From Nitrospinaceae bacterium UBA7883 (GTDB lineage Bacteria > Nitrospinota_A > UBA7883): DNA of 64,000 bases. The DNA lies in NCBI GenBank assembly GCA_002500605.1, contig DLRR01000027.1, positions 1 to 64,000 of the forward strand, given 5' to 3'. A program made the position numbers and the translations under genes. Each line of letters starts with the position of its first letter. Position 1 is the first letter of the stretch. The notes below the pieces were generated by a model, which had not been told where the DNA came from, made no database searches, and saw nothing but the letters and a program-made list of their open reading frames with translations. Below are positions 1 through 8,681 of this stretch, in pieces.

Positions 1-173
1 GTGCCCCATGCCCCTTTGTAAATTTCGTAAAAAAGTGGATCATTGAGTTCTCTTTCAAACAAAACCTGAAAAGTGTATTCTGCGTTAAAATAACCAAAGC
101 CTGCTCCCACAAGGTTCCATGCAGCAGCCAAAACAAACAATCCTGTAAAAAACGGATAATCCTTATTTCTCAT
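1..173 (-). CDS. Truncated membrane protein, N-terminal part only
   Basis: An open frame runs from an ATG at 173 off the left edge and gives 57 residues beginning MRNKDYPFFTGLFVLAAAWN. The stretch PFFTGLFVLAAAWNLVGAGFG looks like a first membrane-spanning segment, followed by a more polar part (FQVLFERELNDPLFYEIYKG). A weak Shine-Dalgarno-like TTAGAG lies about 5 bases upstream of the ATG. I do not recognise the family. It lies downstream of glmS on the same strand, 89 bases away. The call rests on the uninterrupted frame and the hydrophobic N-terminus; the rest of the gene lies outside the window. Confidence 0.55.
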   Translation of the reverse strand, partial: MRNKDYPFFTGLFVLAAAWNLVGAGFGYFNAEYTFQVLFERELNDPLFYEIYKGAWG

Positions 174-262
174 AAAGCTCTAATTTACCTTTTGACTGTT
201 TTAATATTGGGAGTAGGGTGCATCCCATAAGTGACTCGCACGAACTGATAAACGAAACATTA

Positions 263-2086
263 TCACTCCACAGTAACGGACTTGGCTAGTGCCCTTGGTC
301 TATCAATATTTCTTTTTAAGGTTGTTGCTGTAAAATATGAGAGTAAGTGGGCCACAACAACCTGTAGAAACGGTGCTATGAACGATGGTGTTTTTGGTAG
401 TACTATCTCGTCAGAGAAGGGTAGCTTTTGCTTCAATTTAGTTTTAAACCGTATCCCCAGTACATACCCGTTTCTTGCTCTTATCTCTTCGGCGGAGGAG
501 AGGGTAAGTTTAAAAAGGTCTTTTTCATCTTCAGTTGGTGTAAATACAACTGAGTTTAAATCATCATCAATGAGAGCGATGGTCCCGTGTTTTAGAAATC
601 CGCTTGGCATGCCCTCAGCATGCACATAGGAAACCTCTTTCATTTTTAAGGCTGATTCCCTGGCTACTGGATAGTAACGCCCTCGACCAAGGAACAGCCA
701 ATGACGTATGTTACTTTGCTTTTTGGCAATAGCATGAATAAACGCCGACTGTTCATTTAACAGCTTGTCGATGGCATTGGGAAGTTTTCTTAGTTCCTTT
801 TCTTTGGTTTTGGCTTCCTTGGCGGTTATGTGTTTCCTCATAACTCCCGCTTCCAGTGCAATTCTAGCCAGAACGATCATCTGTGCCAATGCTGCCTTTG
901 TGCTGATCACGCATATCTCAGGGCCACTACCTTGCAGGACTAGATGATCAACCATTCTAGCCATGGAGGAACCCATTACGTTTATTATGGCAGCTGTCTT
1001 TGCTTTTCGGGCCTTGGCGTGGCGGAGGGCGGAAAGTGTATCGTACGTTTCTCCTGACTGGGATATAGCAAGTACCAGGCTTTTACTATCCACTTGTGCA
1101 AGGAACCTGAATTCATCCGAGGAAATCACCATAGGTGTAATCCCGGCGTAATTGCTGAAATAGTATTGACCAATCTGTGCAACATAAAACGTTGTCCCAA
1201 CGCCTGTAATGAAAAAGTTTTTTTGATTAATTGCCGCTTTGGCCATTTCTCTTATTTCTGCCCCATCGATATCAAGAGCCCTGTGTACTATCTGGGGCTG
1301 TTCATATATCTCTTTAAGCATGTAATGTGGAAACCCGCCTTTTTGTGCCATTTCAAGGTCCCACTGTAACTCTTGCACATCACGTTCGACGGTTTTCCCG
1401 GTAGCAATTTTTTTCACTACGTGATTTTCATGTGTAACTATTGCGTACTCCCCGTCTTCGAGAAATACAGCACTTTTTGTGTAGTTGATAAATGCATTAA
1501 AGTCGGATCCTACGTAATTTGCGTCTGATCCAACACCAAGCAGCAACGGACTTTCCATTCGGGAACAATATATTTTACCTTTGTCATGAGCTGTTATCAT
1601 TGCTATTGCATAAGTACCTTCAAGTTTTCGCATAGCATTCACGAAGGCACTTTCAACGGATCCTAGCTTTTTAAACTGGTCGTCTATTAGATGAACAATA
1701 ACCTCGGTGTCGGTTCCGGATTTAAACTTGTAACCTTTTTTCCCAAGCTCAGTCCTAAGGTTGTCATGGTTTGAGACAATTCCATTATGGGTTATTGTGA
1801 AGGCTTTATTGCCAGACGAATGGGGGTGTGAATTTGCCTTTGTGACGTTACCATGGGTGGCCCATCGTGTATGGGCAATACCGATGTTTCCACTCATTTT
1901 TAAGAAATTTTCTTTTTCAGAAACCTCATCCACTGCACCAACATTTTTTGACACACTAATTACACCGGACCCGTTCATCAGAGCCACACCACAAGAGTCG
2001 TAACCCCTGTATTCAAGGTTTCGAATAGAGTCCACCAGTTTAGCGGTTATGTCTTCATGGGCAACTATTCCTGCAATGCCACACAT
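263..2086 (-). CDS. glmS: Glutamine--fructose-6-phosphate aminotransferase (isomerising)
   Basis: Makes glucosamine-6-phosphate from fructose-6-phosphate and glutamine, the first committed step to UDP-GlcNAc for peptidoglycan and lipid A. At 607 aa it has the usual length. The N-terminal glutaminase begins MCGIAGIVAH, with Cys2 as catalytic nucleophile, and contains the GlmS signatures HTRWATHG and THNGIVSN. Two SIS domains follow, with ISQSGETYDT in the first and FLGRGRYYPVARESALKMKE in the second; the C-terminus ends PRALAKSVTVE as in the family. Its ATG directly follows the TAA of the upstream nucleotidyltransferase gene (TAAATG), so the two are probably translationally coupled. Confidence 0.97.
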   Translation of the reverse strand: MCGIAGIVAHEDITAKLVDSIRNLEYRGYDSCGVALMNGSGVISVSKNVGAVDEVSEKENFLKMSGNIGIAHTRWATHGNVTKANSHPHSSGNKAFTITHNGIVSNHDNLRTELGKKGYKFKSGTDTEVIVHLIDDQFKKLGSVESAFVNAMRKLEGTYAIAMITAHDKGKIYCSRMESPLLLGVGSDANYVGSDFNAFINYTKSAVFLEDGEYAIVTHENHVVKKIATGKTVERDVQELQWDLEMAQKGGFPHYMLKEIYEQPQIVHRALDIDGAEIREMAKAAINQKNFFITGVGTTFYVAQIGQYYFSNYAGITPMVISSDEFRFLAQVDSKSLVLAISQSGETYDTLSALRHAKARKAKTAAIINVMGSSMARMVDHLVLQGSGPEICVISTKAALAQMIVLARIALEAGVMRKHITAKEAKTKEKELRKLPNAIDKLLNEQSAFIHAIAKKQSNIRHWLFLGRGRYYPVARESALKMKEVSYVHAEGMPSGFLKHGTIALIDDDLNSVVFTPTEDEKDLFKLTLSSAEEIRARNGYVLGIRFKTKLKQKLPFSDEIVLPKTPSFIAPFLQVVVAHLLSYFTATTLKRNIDRPRALAKSVTVE

Positions 2087-3313
2087 TTATTTACGCCCCT
2101 TGGTGCCTGTTGACTTTGGAACTGAGAAATTGTGTTCGATCCTCTCTTCGGATTGTATAATTGTGCCTGGAGCTATAATATTTGAAGCCCCAACCAAAGC
2201 CCCATCGCCGATGAACGCCCCAAGTTTGGAAAGCCCCGAGTCAATTTTCTTACCGTTTATCAATACCCGGACAGTTTTTTTATCAATTTTTCTATTTATG
2301 GTCATGGTGCCTGCACCAATATCCACTCCTGCACCAACAACTGAGTCGCCTATAAATGATAGTCGACCCACAGTAGAGTTGTCGAAAATAGCGCAGTTCT
2401 TAAGCTCAGCACCTTGTCCGATCACGCAATCTGATCCGATAACTGTGTTTGGCCGAATCAGGACATTGTGACCAACAAAACTGCCTGGGCCCAAATATGC
2501 AGGACCCTCTAGAACTGAACCAGTACAGATTTCAGCGTTTTTACATATTTTTACCGGACCTTTGATAACTGTCTCGTTAAGCTTGACACTGTGATGAATA
2601 TCTGTGGAATTCCAGAGTTCCATGATGTTTCTGTTGGCAGCTAAGACATCCCATGGGAACGCCATGTCAAGCCAGTTGTCTTCCCATATGGCTGCACGGA
2701 GAGTTTCTTTTTTCAAGACTTGTTGCAAAGCCAACTCCATGTTGCCACGTGTTTTCTTAAGATAGCCAAAGAATCGATATGGAAGTACGTAAACCCCTGC
2801 AAGAACATAGTTACCAAGGCCAGCCTTCTTTTTTGGCTTTTCTATAATCTTGGTTATTTTCATGTCACCGTCTAGATAAACGTTGCCATATTTTTCACCA
2901 GACTGTGTGAGACAAATTAGTGCGGTAGGTTCGTTATGTAGTCCGAAAGCCTGTAGTGCAAGGTTGAATATGTTGGAAGTGGAGAAAATATCTGCATAAA
3001 CCAACAAGAAATGATCTCCAGGTGCAAATCTGTCTTTCGCCTTTAACATGGCACTCCCTATAGTGCTTGATTTTCCTTGATTGATTACATGTATGTTTCC
3101 ATCACTGAAATGATCGTCACCAAGGTGATTGCTTAAAACTTCTGACTTGTGGCCAACAACCATATTGATTGACCCTATACCAGCGCTTTTGAGGGACTGC
3201 AGAGTATGGTCAATTAAATAGTCCCCGCCTATTGGTATCATGGAGTTCGGGCGTGTTTTTGAAAAAGGTGTCATGTTTACACCACGACCGCCAGTTAATA
3301 ATAATGTTTTCAT
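2087..3313 (-). CDS. Archaeal-type GlmU-like protein: degenerate nucleotidyltransferase domain plus left-handed beta-helix acyltransferase domain
   Basis: 408 aa. Residues 1 to about 230 have the sugar-1-phosphate nucleotidyltransferase fold, and about 245-400 are hexapeptide repeats (for example GPGSFVGHNVLIRPNTVIG) ending in IGAGTMTINRKID and KLGAFIGDGALVGASNIIAPG, as in archaeal bifunctional sugar-1-P nucleotidyltransferase/acetyltransferases. The N-terminal signature is odd: LLTGGRGVNMTPFSKTRPNSM, where the family expects GxGTRL and PK. The Arg and Lys that contact nucleotide and phosphate are replaced by Asn. The acetyltransferase part may therefore be the working half (glucosamine-1-P to GlcNAc-1-P), with uridylyl transfer left to the neighbouring gene. 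Its position between glmS and that gene supports this. Inference only; activity is untested. Confidence 0.8.
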   Translation of the reverse strand: MKTLLLTGGRGVNMTPFSKTRPNSMIPIGGDYLIDHTLQSLKSAGIGSINMVVGHKSEVLSNHLGDDHFSDGNIHVINQGKSSTIGSAMLKAKDRFAPGDHFLLVYADIFSTSNIFNLALQAFGLHNEPTALICLTQSGEKYGNVYLDGDMKITKIIEKPKKKAGLGNYVLAGVYVLPYRFFGYLKKTRGNMELALQQVLKKETLRAAIWEDNWLDMAFPWDVLAANRNIMELWNSTDIHHSVKLNETVIKGPVKICKNAEICTGSVLEGPAYLGPGSFVGHNVLIRPNTVIGSDCVIGQGAELKNCAIFDNSTVGRLSFIGDSVVGAGVDIGAGTMTINRKIDKKTVRVLINGKKIDSGLSKLGAFIGDGALVGASNIIAPGTIIQSEERIEHNFSVPKSTGTKGRK

Positions 3314-3380
3314 TTAAGGATCTGATTTTAAGGTATATGGACTAATTATATGCTTTAGGCAACGCCCAACGCAAGACTCC

Positions 3381-4127
3381 TCACCTATCTGGACCACATA
3401 TGAGAGACTCCTCTAAAGCCGAAAGCTCTTCTAGTGTGTTTACGCCCGTAATCTCATCATGCCCATGGGTTGTCACCTCAGTGGACACTAAGCGGCCGTC
3501 GGCCACAGCCATGGCTATGAGATCTGTAAGGTAGTATTCGCTTTGCGCGTTGTTATTATCCACCTGTTTGAGCCTACTGAAGAGAAACTTGGCATCGAAC
3601 ACGTATATACCGCTATTTATCTCTTTTATTTTTAGCTGTTCATCTGAGGCGTCTTTTTCCTCCACATTGGCCACAACACGGTTACCATCACGAATGATTC
3701 TTCCATACGATGCCGGATTATCCATTTCACAAGTGAGAACAGTAATGGCAGAACCATTAGATCTGTGCGTGGCTAACATTTTAAGAATAGTGGTTGTCTG
3801 GATCAAAGGAATATCTGCAGCTAATATAACCACATCTCCATTGTACTTAGTGAAAACCTCACTGGCGCAATCCACGGCATGCCCGGTTCCCAACTGCTGT
3901 TCCTGTGTGATAAAAGTAATGTCATCATTCTGGAAAAAGTCTTTGATCAGATTTCTTTTGTGCCCAACAACAATGGCAAGAATTTCTGGGTCTAATGTTC
4001 TTGCTGTTTTAAGGACATGTTCGAGCAACGGACTACCGGCTAGCGGTTGCATGGCTTTTGGCAGATCCGAGTTCATTCGAGTTCCCTTGCCACCGGCTAG
4101 TATTATAACTGAAGTCTTATGTCTCAT
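3381..4127 (-). CDS. Stand-alone GlmU-type UDP-GlcNAc pyrophosphorylase domain
   Basis: 248 aa, matching only the N-terminal uridylyltransferase half of bacterial GlmU (about 450 aa). Visible are LAGGKGTRMNSDLPKAM (intact signature with Arg and Lys), QLGTGHAVDCA, ILAADIPLI, the YGRIIR and VEEKDA motifs, INSGIYVF and NNNAQSEYYLTDLI. It would convert GlcNAc-1-P and UTP to UDP-GlcNAc. There is no beta-helix acetyltransferase domain; the adjacent downstream gene carries one, so the two appear to form a split GlmU. The frame ends cleanly with a stop, 67 bases before the next gene, so this is not an obvious recent frameshift. It is the first gene of a three-gene run ending in glmS. Confidence 0.88.
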   Translation of the reverse strand: MRHKTSVIILAGGKGTRMNSDLPKAMQPLAGSPLLEHVLKTARTLDPEILAIVVGHKRNLIKDFFQNDDITFITQEQQLGTGHAVDCASEVFTKYNGDVVILAADIPLIQTTTILKMLATHRSNGSAITVLTCEMDNPASYGRIIRDGNRVVANVEEKDASDEQLKIKEINSGIYVFDAKFLFSRLKQVDNNNAQSEYYLTDLIAMAVADGRLVSTEVTTHGHDEITGVNTLEELSALEESLICGPDR

Positions 4128-4242
4128 CTTTTTGGTCTATTGTACGTTCACACTGTTCATTTGTTAATGGGTATAGTTGTACATAGCTTAAAGAAACTTA
4201 TTTTGCCTAATATAAACTTTAAACTTTGCTTCCATTAATAGG

Positions 4243-5448
4243 CTACTCATGGCGAAGGGCTTCCACTGGATTAAGTTTTGAAGCTCTGTATGCTGGCCAC
4301 CAACCAAAGAAAACACCAACTAAAAGTGCTACGCCATAAGCAATTATTACCGAATTAGGAGATACGTATGTGTCCCACTGGCTGAATCTGCCGATTACAT
4401 CGGCCACTCCAAAACCGAAGAAAATTCCTATTATTCCTCCACACCCTGTGAGTATGGTTGATTCAACCAAAAATTGTTTTAGTATATCCTTTCGTTTAGC
4501 ACCCATTGCCTTTCTAAGCCCGATTTCTCTGGTGCGTTCTGTAACTGTAACTAGCATTATATTCATTATACCAATACCGCCTACTACTAGAGATATGGCC
4601 GCGATACCGCCTAGGAGCAGTGTGAATGTTTGGGTCATGTCATCCATTGACTGCATGATTTCCACCTGGCTCCTCACGTGGAAATCAGAGTTTTGCCCTT
4701 TCCTAATACCATGTGATCTATTGAGAAGCCTGGTTATTTCGTAAGTCACTTTTTCCATTACCTCAGAGTTTTTAGCCTCAACATAAATTCGCTGAACATA
4801 ACTCATACCAAACAGCCTTTTTTGGAATGTGCTTATAGGGATCATTATCTGATCATCAGCATCCCACCATCCAGCTTGCCCCTTTTCAGACATTACACAT
4901 GTTATAAGAAAGTTAACCCCATTTATTTTTATGTATTTCCCTATTGGGTTTCGACCACCGAATATGTCATTAACTATCTTAATGCCGAGGGCCGCCACCC
5001 TTCGTGCACCAGCCACATCACGGTTGGTAAAAAATCGCCCTGACGCCACAGTGAACTTACGTGTTTCCAGATAATCTGGTGTAACACCAATGATGTTGGT
5101 TTTAGTATTCTTGTTGAGGTATTTGATTTGAGCTGACATGGAACTCGATGGTGCAACAGAAGCAATTCCATCAACATTGGATCTAAGTAGTTTAGCATCT
5201 GAGACGGTAAGAGTCTGTGCAGCGGATCTTCTTACGTGTCTTTTGGCAAGGAGACCAGGTTTAACTATTAGAAGGTTGGCGCCAAGGTTTTGGATGCTGT
5301 TGGATATATCCCTTTTTGCTCCTTCTCCCAATGCTACCATTGCCACTACTGCTGCAACACCTATTATCACCCCAAGCATTGTGAGCAATGAACGGGTAAT
5401 TGACCCTTTAAGCTCTCTTAGAGCTACTTTTACGATTATAGAGAACAT
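4243..5448 (-). CDS. MacB-like ABC transporter permease (FtsX family)
   Basis: 401 aa with the MacB/LolC-like layout: one N-terminal membrane helix (LTMLGVIIGVAAVVAMVAL), a large extracytoplasmic domain (about residues 45-270) and three C-terminal helices (about 275-390). The motif TERTREIGLRKAMGAKRKDI before the last helices is typical of FtsX-domain permeases. Such proteins transmit conformational change to the periplasm for efflux or lipoprotein handling, powered by a separate ATPase. No ATPase or HlyD-type partner is nearby; the neighbours are a sugar kinase (10-base gap upstream) and glmU-like genes. The substrate cannot be read from the sequence. Confidence 0.85.
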   Translation of the reverse strand: MFSIIVKVALRELKGSITRSLLTMLGVIIGVAAVVAMVALGEGAKRDISNSIQNLGANLLIVKPGLLAKRHVRRSAAQTLTVSDAKLLRSNVDGIASVAPSSSMSAQIKYLNKNTKTNIIGVTPDYLETRKFTVASGRFFTNRDVAGARRVAALGIKIVNDIFGGRNPIGKYIKINGVNFLITCVMSEKGQAGWWDADDQIMIPISTFQKRLFGMSYVQRIYVEAKNSEVMEKVTYEITRLLNRSHGIRKGQNSDFHVRSQVEIMQSMDDMTQTFTLLLGGIAAISLVVGGIGIMNIMLVTVTERTREIGLRKAMGAKRKDILKQFLVESTILTGCGGIIGIFFGFGVADVIGRFSQWDTYVSPNSVIIAYGVALLVGVFFGWWPAYRASKLNPVEALRHE

Positions 5449-5458
5449 AGGATTAAAA

Positions 5459-6433
5459 TCATGTTTTGTTTGCCTGAATCATGGCGGTGTGGGCTGCACC
5501 GATGACTCCTGCTTCATTGCCTAAGCCAGCTTCAACTATCTTCAGCCTCTTGGGAGTTAAAGTATAGGAATTTGAAAGAGCACTGTTCCTCATTGAGCTT
5601 CGCATAAGATAAAAGGCTGATGCCATACCACCACCAATGACAAATTTTGTCACCCCTAGTGAAAGCACTATATGCGCCATAGCTATACCAAGGTCTGTTC
5701 CAGCATCATCGAGGATACTCTTTGCATCGGCATTTCCTTTTTTTGCAAGATTAGTGACCAACTCTGCTGATATTTCATCTTTTGCCACTCCTTGATTATC
5801 CAGGAAATATTTCCCAAGTAGTTCTTTACCGCGAATTGCTACCCCACTAGCAGACGCAGTTGTTTCTAAACACCCACTATTACCACACCCGCATAGTCTA
5901 CCATTAGGATGAATTGTTAAGTGGCCAAACTCTGCAGCCATTCCATCAGGACCTCGCCAGCAATCACCATTTAGTATAATTCCTCCTCCAACACCTGTTC
6001 CAAGTGTGAACATGGCAAAAGTATTCCATTCCTTGGCCACTCCTATCCAACTTTCTCCTAGGGCTGCTGCATTGGCATCATTTTCAAGGTAAACAGGAAA
6101 ACTAAAACCCCTCCCCACATCGTCAGCCAAAGGTGCTTTTTCCCATTCAGGAAAGTTTGGTGAACTAGTAATTACCATTTCCGCTGTATTAATGGCCCCT
6201 GGCGCGGCTAGTCCAACAGCTGTTGGAGGTAAACTTTTCTTTCTGGTAATCGAGTTTATTAGTGAGCGAATTCTATCAACTACATCACTGTAACCTCTTG
6301 AAAGATTAGTACTTTTTTTGATATTATCTAATACCTTACCGTCCATTGAAATTGCGGCTACACGAAGGTTTGTTCCTCCAAGGTCGACACCTATTAAGTA
6401 CTCTTTTTCATTTAAGGTCACGGGTTTAACCAT
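5459..6433 (-). CDS. ROK-family sugar kinase, probable glucokinase
   Basis: 324 aa. The N-terminus IGVDLGGTNLRVAAI is the ASKHA phosphate-binding motif, and ENDANAAALGE holds the catalytic Asp. GTGVGGGIILNG and the zinc motif CGCGNSGCLE preceded by GHLTIHPNG identify the ROK family. It phosphorylates a hexose in the cytoplasm, most often glucose or N-acetylated amino sugars; the motif set fits glucokinase but does not settle specificity. It sits 10 bases upstream of the MacB-like gene, so the two are probably cotranscribed. A 100-bp gap separates it from the divergent SPOR-domain gene. Confidence 0.88.
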   Translation of the reverse strand: MVKPVTLNEKEYLIGVDLGGTNLRVAAISMDGKVLDNIKKSTNLSRGYSDVVDRIRSLINSITRKKSLPPTAVGLAAPGAINTAEMVITSSPNFPEWEKAPLADDVGRGFSFPVYLENDANAAALGESWIGVAKEWNTFAMFTLGTGVGGGIILNGDCWRGPDGMAAEFGHLTIHPNGRLCGCGNSGCLETTASASGVAIRGKELLGKYFLDNQGVAKDEISAELVTNLAKKGNADAKSILDDAGTDLGIAMAHIVLSLGVTKFVIGGGMASAFYLMRSSMRNSALSNSYTLTPKRLKIVEAGLGNEAGVIGAAHTAMIQANKT

Positions 6434-6533
6434 TGCAATATAATAATCTAATAAAACTTGTCATTGAAAATTCCTTTCAGTAAATATAGCATAGGTCTAT
6501 TTAAAGCTACATATAATGAAATGTGAGTAAATA

Positions 6534-7619
6534 TTGAACAGTTCTGGCGTAAAATACGATCTATTGGAAGAGTTTGAGGCTGAGTTGGTTGCTGAACAGA
6601 GAACGAAAAAGAAAAAACGTATTCTCGTTGCATCAGGAATTGCGCTTGGCATAGTAATTGGTTTGTTTCTTGCTTTTGATGACATGAATGACAAGCCGAT
6701 GCAGGAACAACCTAGTGAAAGCATCAAAGAGAGAAGTGAGTCTGCTATTTATTCGCAGCCTCAACAGAGAGACGAAGAGAAGGAGGCTATCGGCCAAAAC
6801 ACAGTTGGTCATATAGACGAAGATTTTAAAGCTCCTGGCGCTTTGATGAGAGATGAACCAATAGAAGGAAGTACTGGGGATTCTGTCGCAGTTATCAAGC
6901 ACAAAAGTAATGCTAACCAGGTTAGGCAGAAAAAAAGTAGTAATGAACCATCTGGAGGTGTTCAAGAAAAGTCGATTACTGACAAGCAGGCTTTGAAAAC
7001 TCCAACTGCCGCAGATAACAATGCCACATCAACGCTAGGTGACAACACATCTGGGCAGGCCGAAACTACAGCCAACATTGATAAAAATAATACGCCCACT
7101 GTTGAGAAGGCTGTAAAAGCCCCAACTGCCACTGATAACAATTTCGCATCACCATCTGTTCCTGTTTCCACATATGCTGTGCAGGTTAAAGTTATATTAA
7201 ACCCCAGGGTTGCTATCAACCTTCGCGACAAGCTTAAAAAACATGGCTTTGATGGTTGGATATCATTCGGCAAAAAAGGCCAGCAGGTATATCGAGTGGA
7301 AGTTGGCAAGTTTAAAACAATTCGTCAAGCATCTAACATGTCTGCGTTACTTGGTGAGGCAGGCTACACAACAAGTACATCCTATATTAACGATGGAGTA
7401 ACCCTCTTAGCTGGGTTGTTTCTAAATAAAAAAAATGCCTACGGATTAAGCAAATCCATTAGAACTGCAGGTTTCCTTTCTGTTGTGGTTAAAAAAACAG
7501 GTGCTCCTTCAGCGTTCTATATGGTACGGGTCGGGAAATATAAAACGTATAACAAAGCAGAGGCTAAACTTGATGAAATCAAACTGGCCGGATTTGAGAC
7601 AATAGGTATAATAAAGTAG
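6534..7619 (+). CDS. SPOR-domain membrane protein
   Basis: 361 aa with a TTG start; I see no better in-frame ATG before the membrane segment. A short charged cytoplasmic part (EQRTKKKKR) precedes one helix (ILVASGIALGIVIGLFLAF, about residues 31-49). A long polar, low-complexity linker follows (about 50-205). Two tandem SPOR repeats end the protein, near residues 208-285 and 287-361 (TYAVQVKVILNPRVA...VYRVEVGKFKT and LAGLFLNKKNAYG...FYMVRVGKYKT). SPOR domains bind denuded peptidoglycan at division sites, so a cell-division or wall-remodelling role is likely. The linker has a duplicated unit (ALKTPTAADNN and AVKAPTATDNN). It is convergent with the act operon. Confidence 0.85.
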   Translation: MNSSGVKYDLLEEFEAELVAEQRTKKKKRILVASGIALGIVIGLFLAFDDMNDKPMQEQPSESIKERSESAIYSQPQQRDEEKEAIGQNTVGHIDEDFKAPGALMRDEPIEGSTGDSVAVIKHKSNANQVRQKKSSNEPSGGVQEKSITDKQALKTPTAADNNATSTLGDNTSGQAETTANIDKNNTPTVEKAVKAPTATDNNFASPSVPVSTYAVQVKVILNPRVAINLRDKLKKHGFDGWISFGKKGQQVYRVEVGKFKTIRQASNMSALLGEAGYTTSTSYINDGVTLLAGLFLNKKNAYGLSKSIRTAGFLSVVVKKTGAPSAFYMVRVGKYKTYNKAEAKLDEIKLAGFETIGIIK

Positions 7620-7645
7620 GTTTGTTGAGGGCGCATAACCCCAGA

Positions 7646-8134
7646 CTAGTTTCGTTTCTGGAGTTTGAGGGTATATTTAGCAATTTCCCATGCTTCTCTG
7701 TCCGAAAGGTCACGTCTATAGCTTGGCATGCTGCCAATACCGTCTATGATCCTTTGAAATAGCTCTCCTTCAGTTAATTCAACATAGTCTTCTTCTAGCA
7801 AATTAACTGGCCGTGGGTCAAGATGGTTGGCCACTGGTGCATCTTTGGTGGTCCCATCTGAACCATGGCATGCTATGCAATAAATTTCATATAGTTTTTT
7901 GCCATTTTTAGTGGCTGCACTAATGTTGGTTATTGGGCTTTTCATTTCGGCACCATCTAAATCAGAGTAATCTACACGGATTGAGCCTTGCGCTACTGAG
8001 CCTTCCGGTGCTTTAAATCTTGGGTATTCCTGGATTTTGTATGTATTTTGTTGGTGCAAATCCAAGTCGTAATTCTCACAGCCAGCAACCATGGCAGCAA
8101 GTAAAGTAAATAGGATTAAGGGTGTTATACGCAT
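7646..8134 (-). CDS. actE: Alternative complex III subunit ActE, monoheme cytochrome c lipoprotein
   Basis: 162 aa. The signal peptide MRITPLILFTLLAAMVAGC ends in a lipobox, so the mature protein should be anchored through Cys19. One heme-binding CIACH motif lies in YEIYCIACHGSDG, and GSMPSYRRDLSDREAWEIAKY supplies a Met axial-ligand region typical of class I cytochromes c. In ACIII this subunit passes electrons from quinol oxidation toward a terminal oxidase. Its ATG overlaps the stop of actD by one base (TAATG). It is the last gene of the operon; no ActF or oxidase gene follows. Confidence 0.88.
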   Translation of the reverse strand: MRITPLILFTLLAAMVAGCENYDLDLHQQNTYKIQEYPRFKAPEGSVAQGSIRVDYSDLDGAEMKSPITNISAATKNGKKLYEIYCIACHGSDGTTKDAPVANHLDPRPVNLLEEDYVELTEGELFQRIIDGIGSMPSYRRDLSDREAWEIAKYTLKLQKRN

Positions 8135-8676
8135 TAGAAGTCGTTTTTACCTTTCTTTACCTTGTAAGCCCCAAGGTTAGCCATCATGTCTGCTGCCTTG
8201 TTTTGCTCCTCGTTGCTGTTCACTTTGATCAGAATACCAAGAGATCCATCTGTGATGTCCGGGTCATACGCCCTCTCTGTCCAGTTAGGTAAGCCTCCAT
8301 AAATAAGCAGCGAAATTACAGAGCCGATCACCGCGAACAAAAGCGTAAACTCGTATGTAATAATACCAGTAGGTGGAAGAGCAAAAGGAGGTTTTCCCCC
8401 TACATCAAGGTTCATGATCCATCCTGTTCCACCGGCTAGCAGGATACCAATAGCTAACCCAACTATTCCCAAGAGAAAAGGAAAAAGAAACTGACGTTTG
8501 TTTACTTGATACATCAAGGTTTTATCTTCGATAAGAATTTCATCCGGGTAGGCGGCTGAGGTTAACACCTCAATTTCACCATCTTTTAAGTTAAATGCTT
8601 CCCTAATCTGTGGAGTAGCATTCACCGTTGTTTCCATTTTTTTATAAAGACCAAGTACAGTGTAATGGTTATTCAT
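8134..8676 (-). CDS. actD: Alternative complex III subunit ActD (DUF3341)
   Basis: 180 aa. It has an N-terminal soluble part (YTVLGLYKKMETTVNATPQ...), two membrane helices (about residues 63-83 and 104-125) separated by a Pro/Gly-rich loop, and a C-terminal part with YDPDITDGSLGILIK. This is the layout of the DUF3341 membrane subunit of ACIII, which packs against ActC. It lies 5 bases after actC and overlaps actE by one base, consistent with a single transcript. Confidence 0.88.
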   Translation of the reverse strand: MNNHYTVLGLYKKMETTVNATPQIREAFNLKDGEIEVLTSAAYPDEILIEDKTLMYQVNKRQFLFPFLLGIVGLAIGILLAGGTGWIMNLDVGGKPPFALPPTGIITYEFTLLFAVIGSVISLLIYGGLPNWTERAYDPDITDGSLGILIKVNSNEEQNKAADMMANLGAYKVKKGKNDF

Positions 8677-8681
8677 TTATG

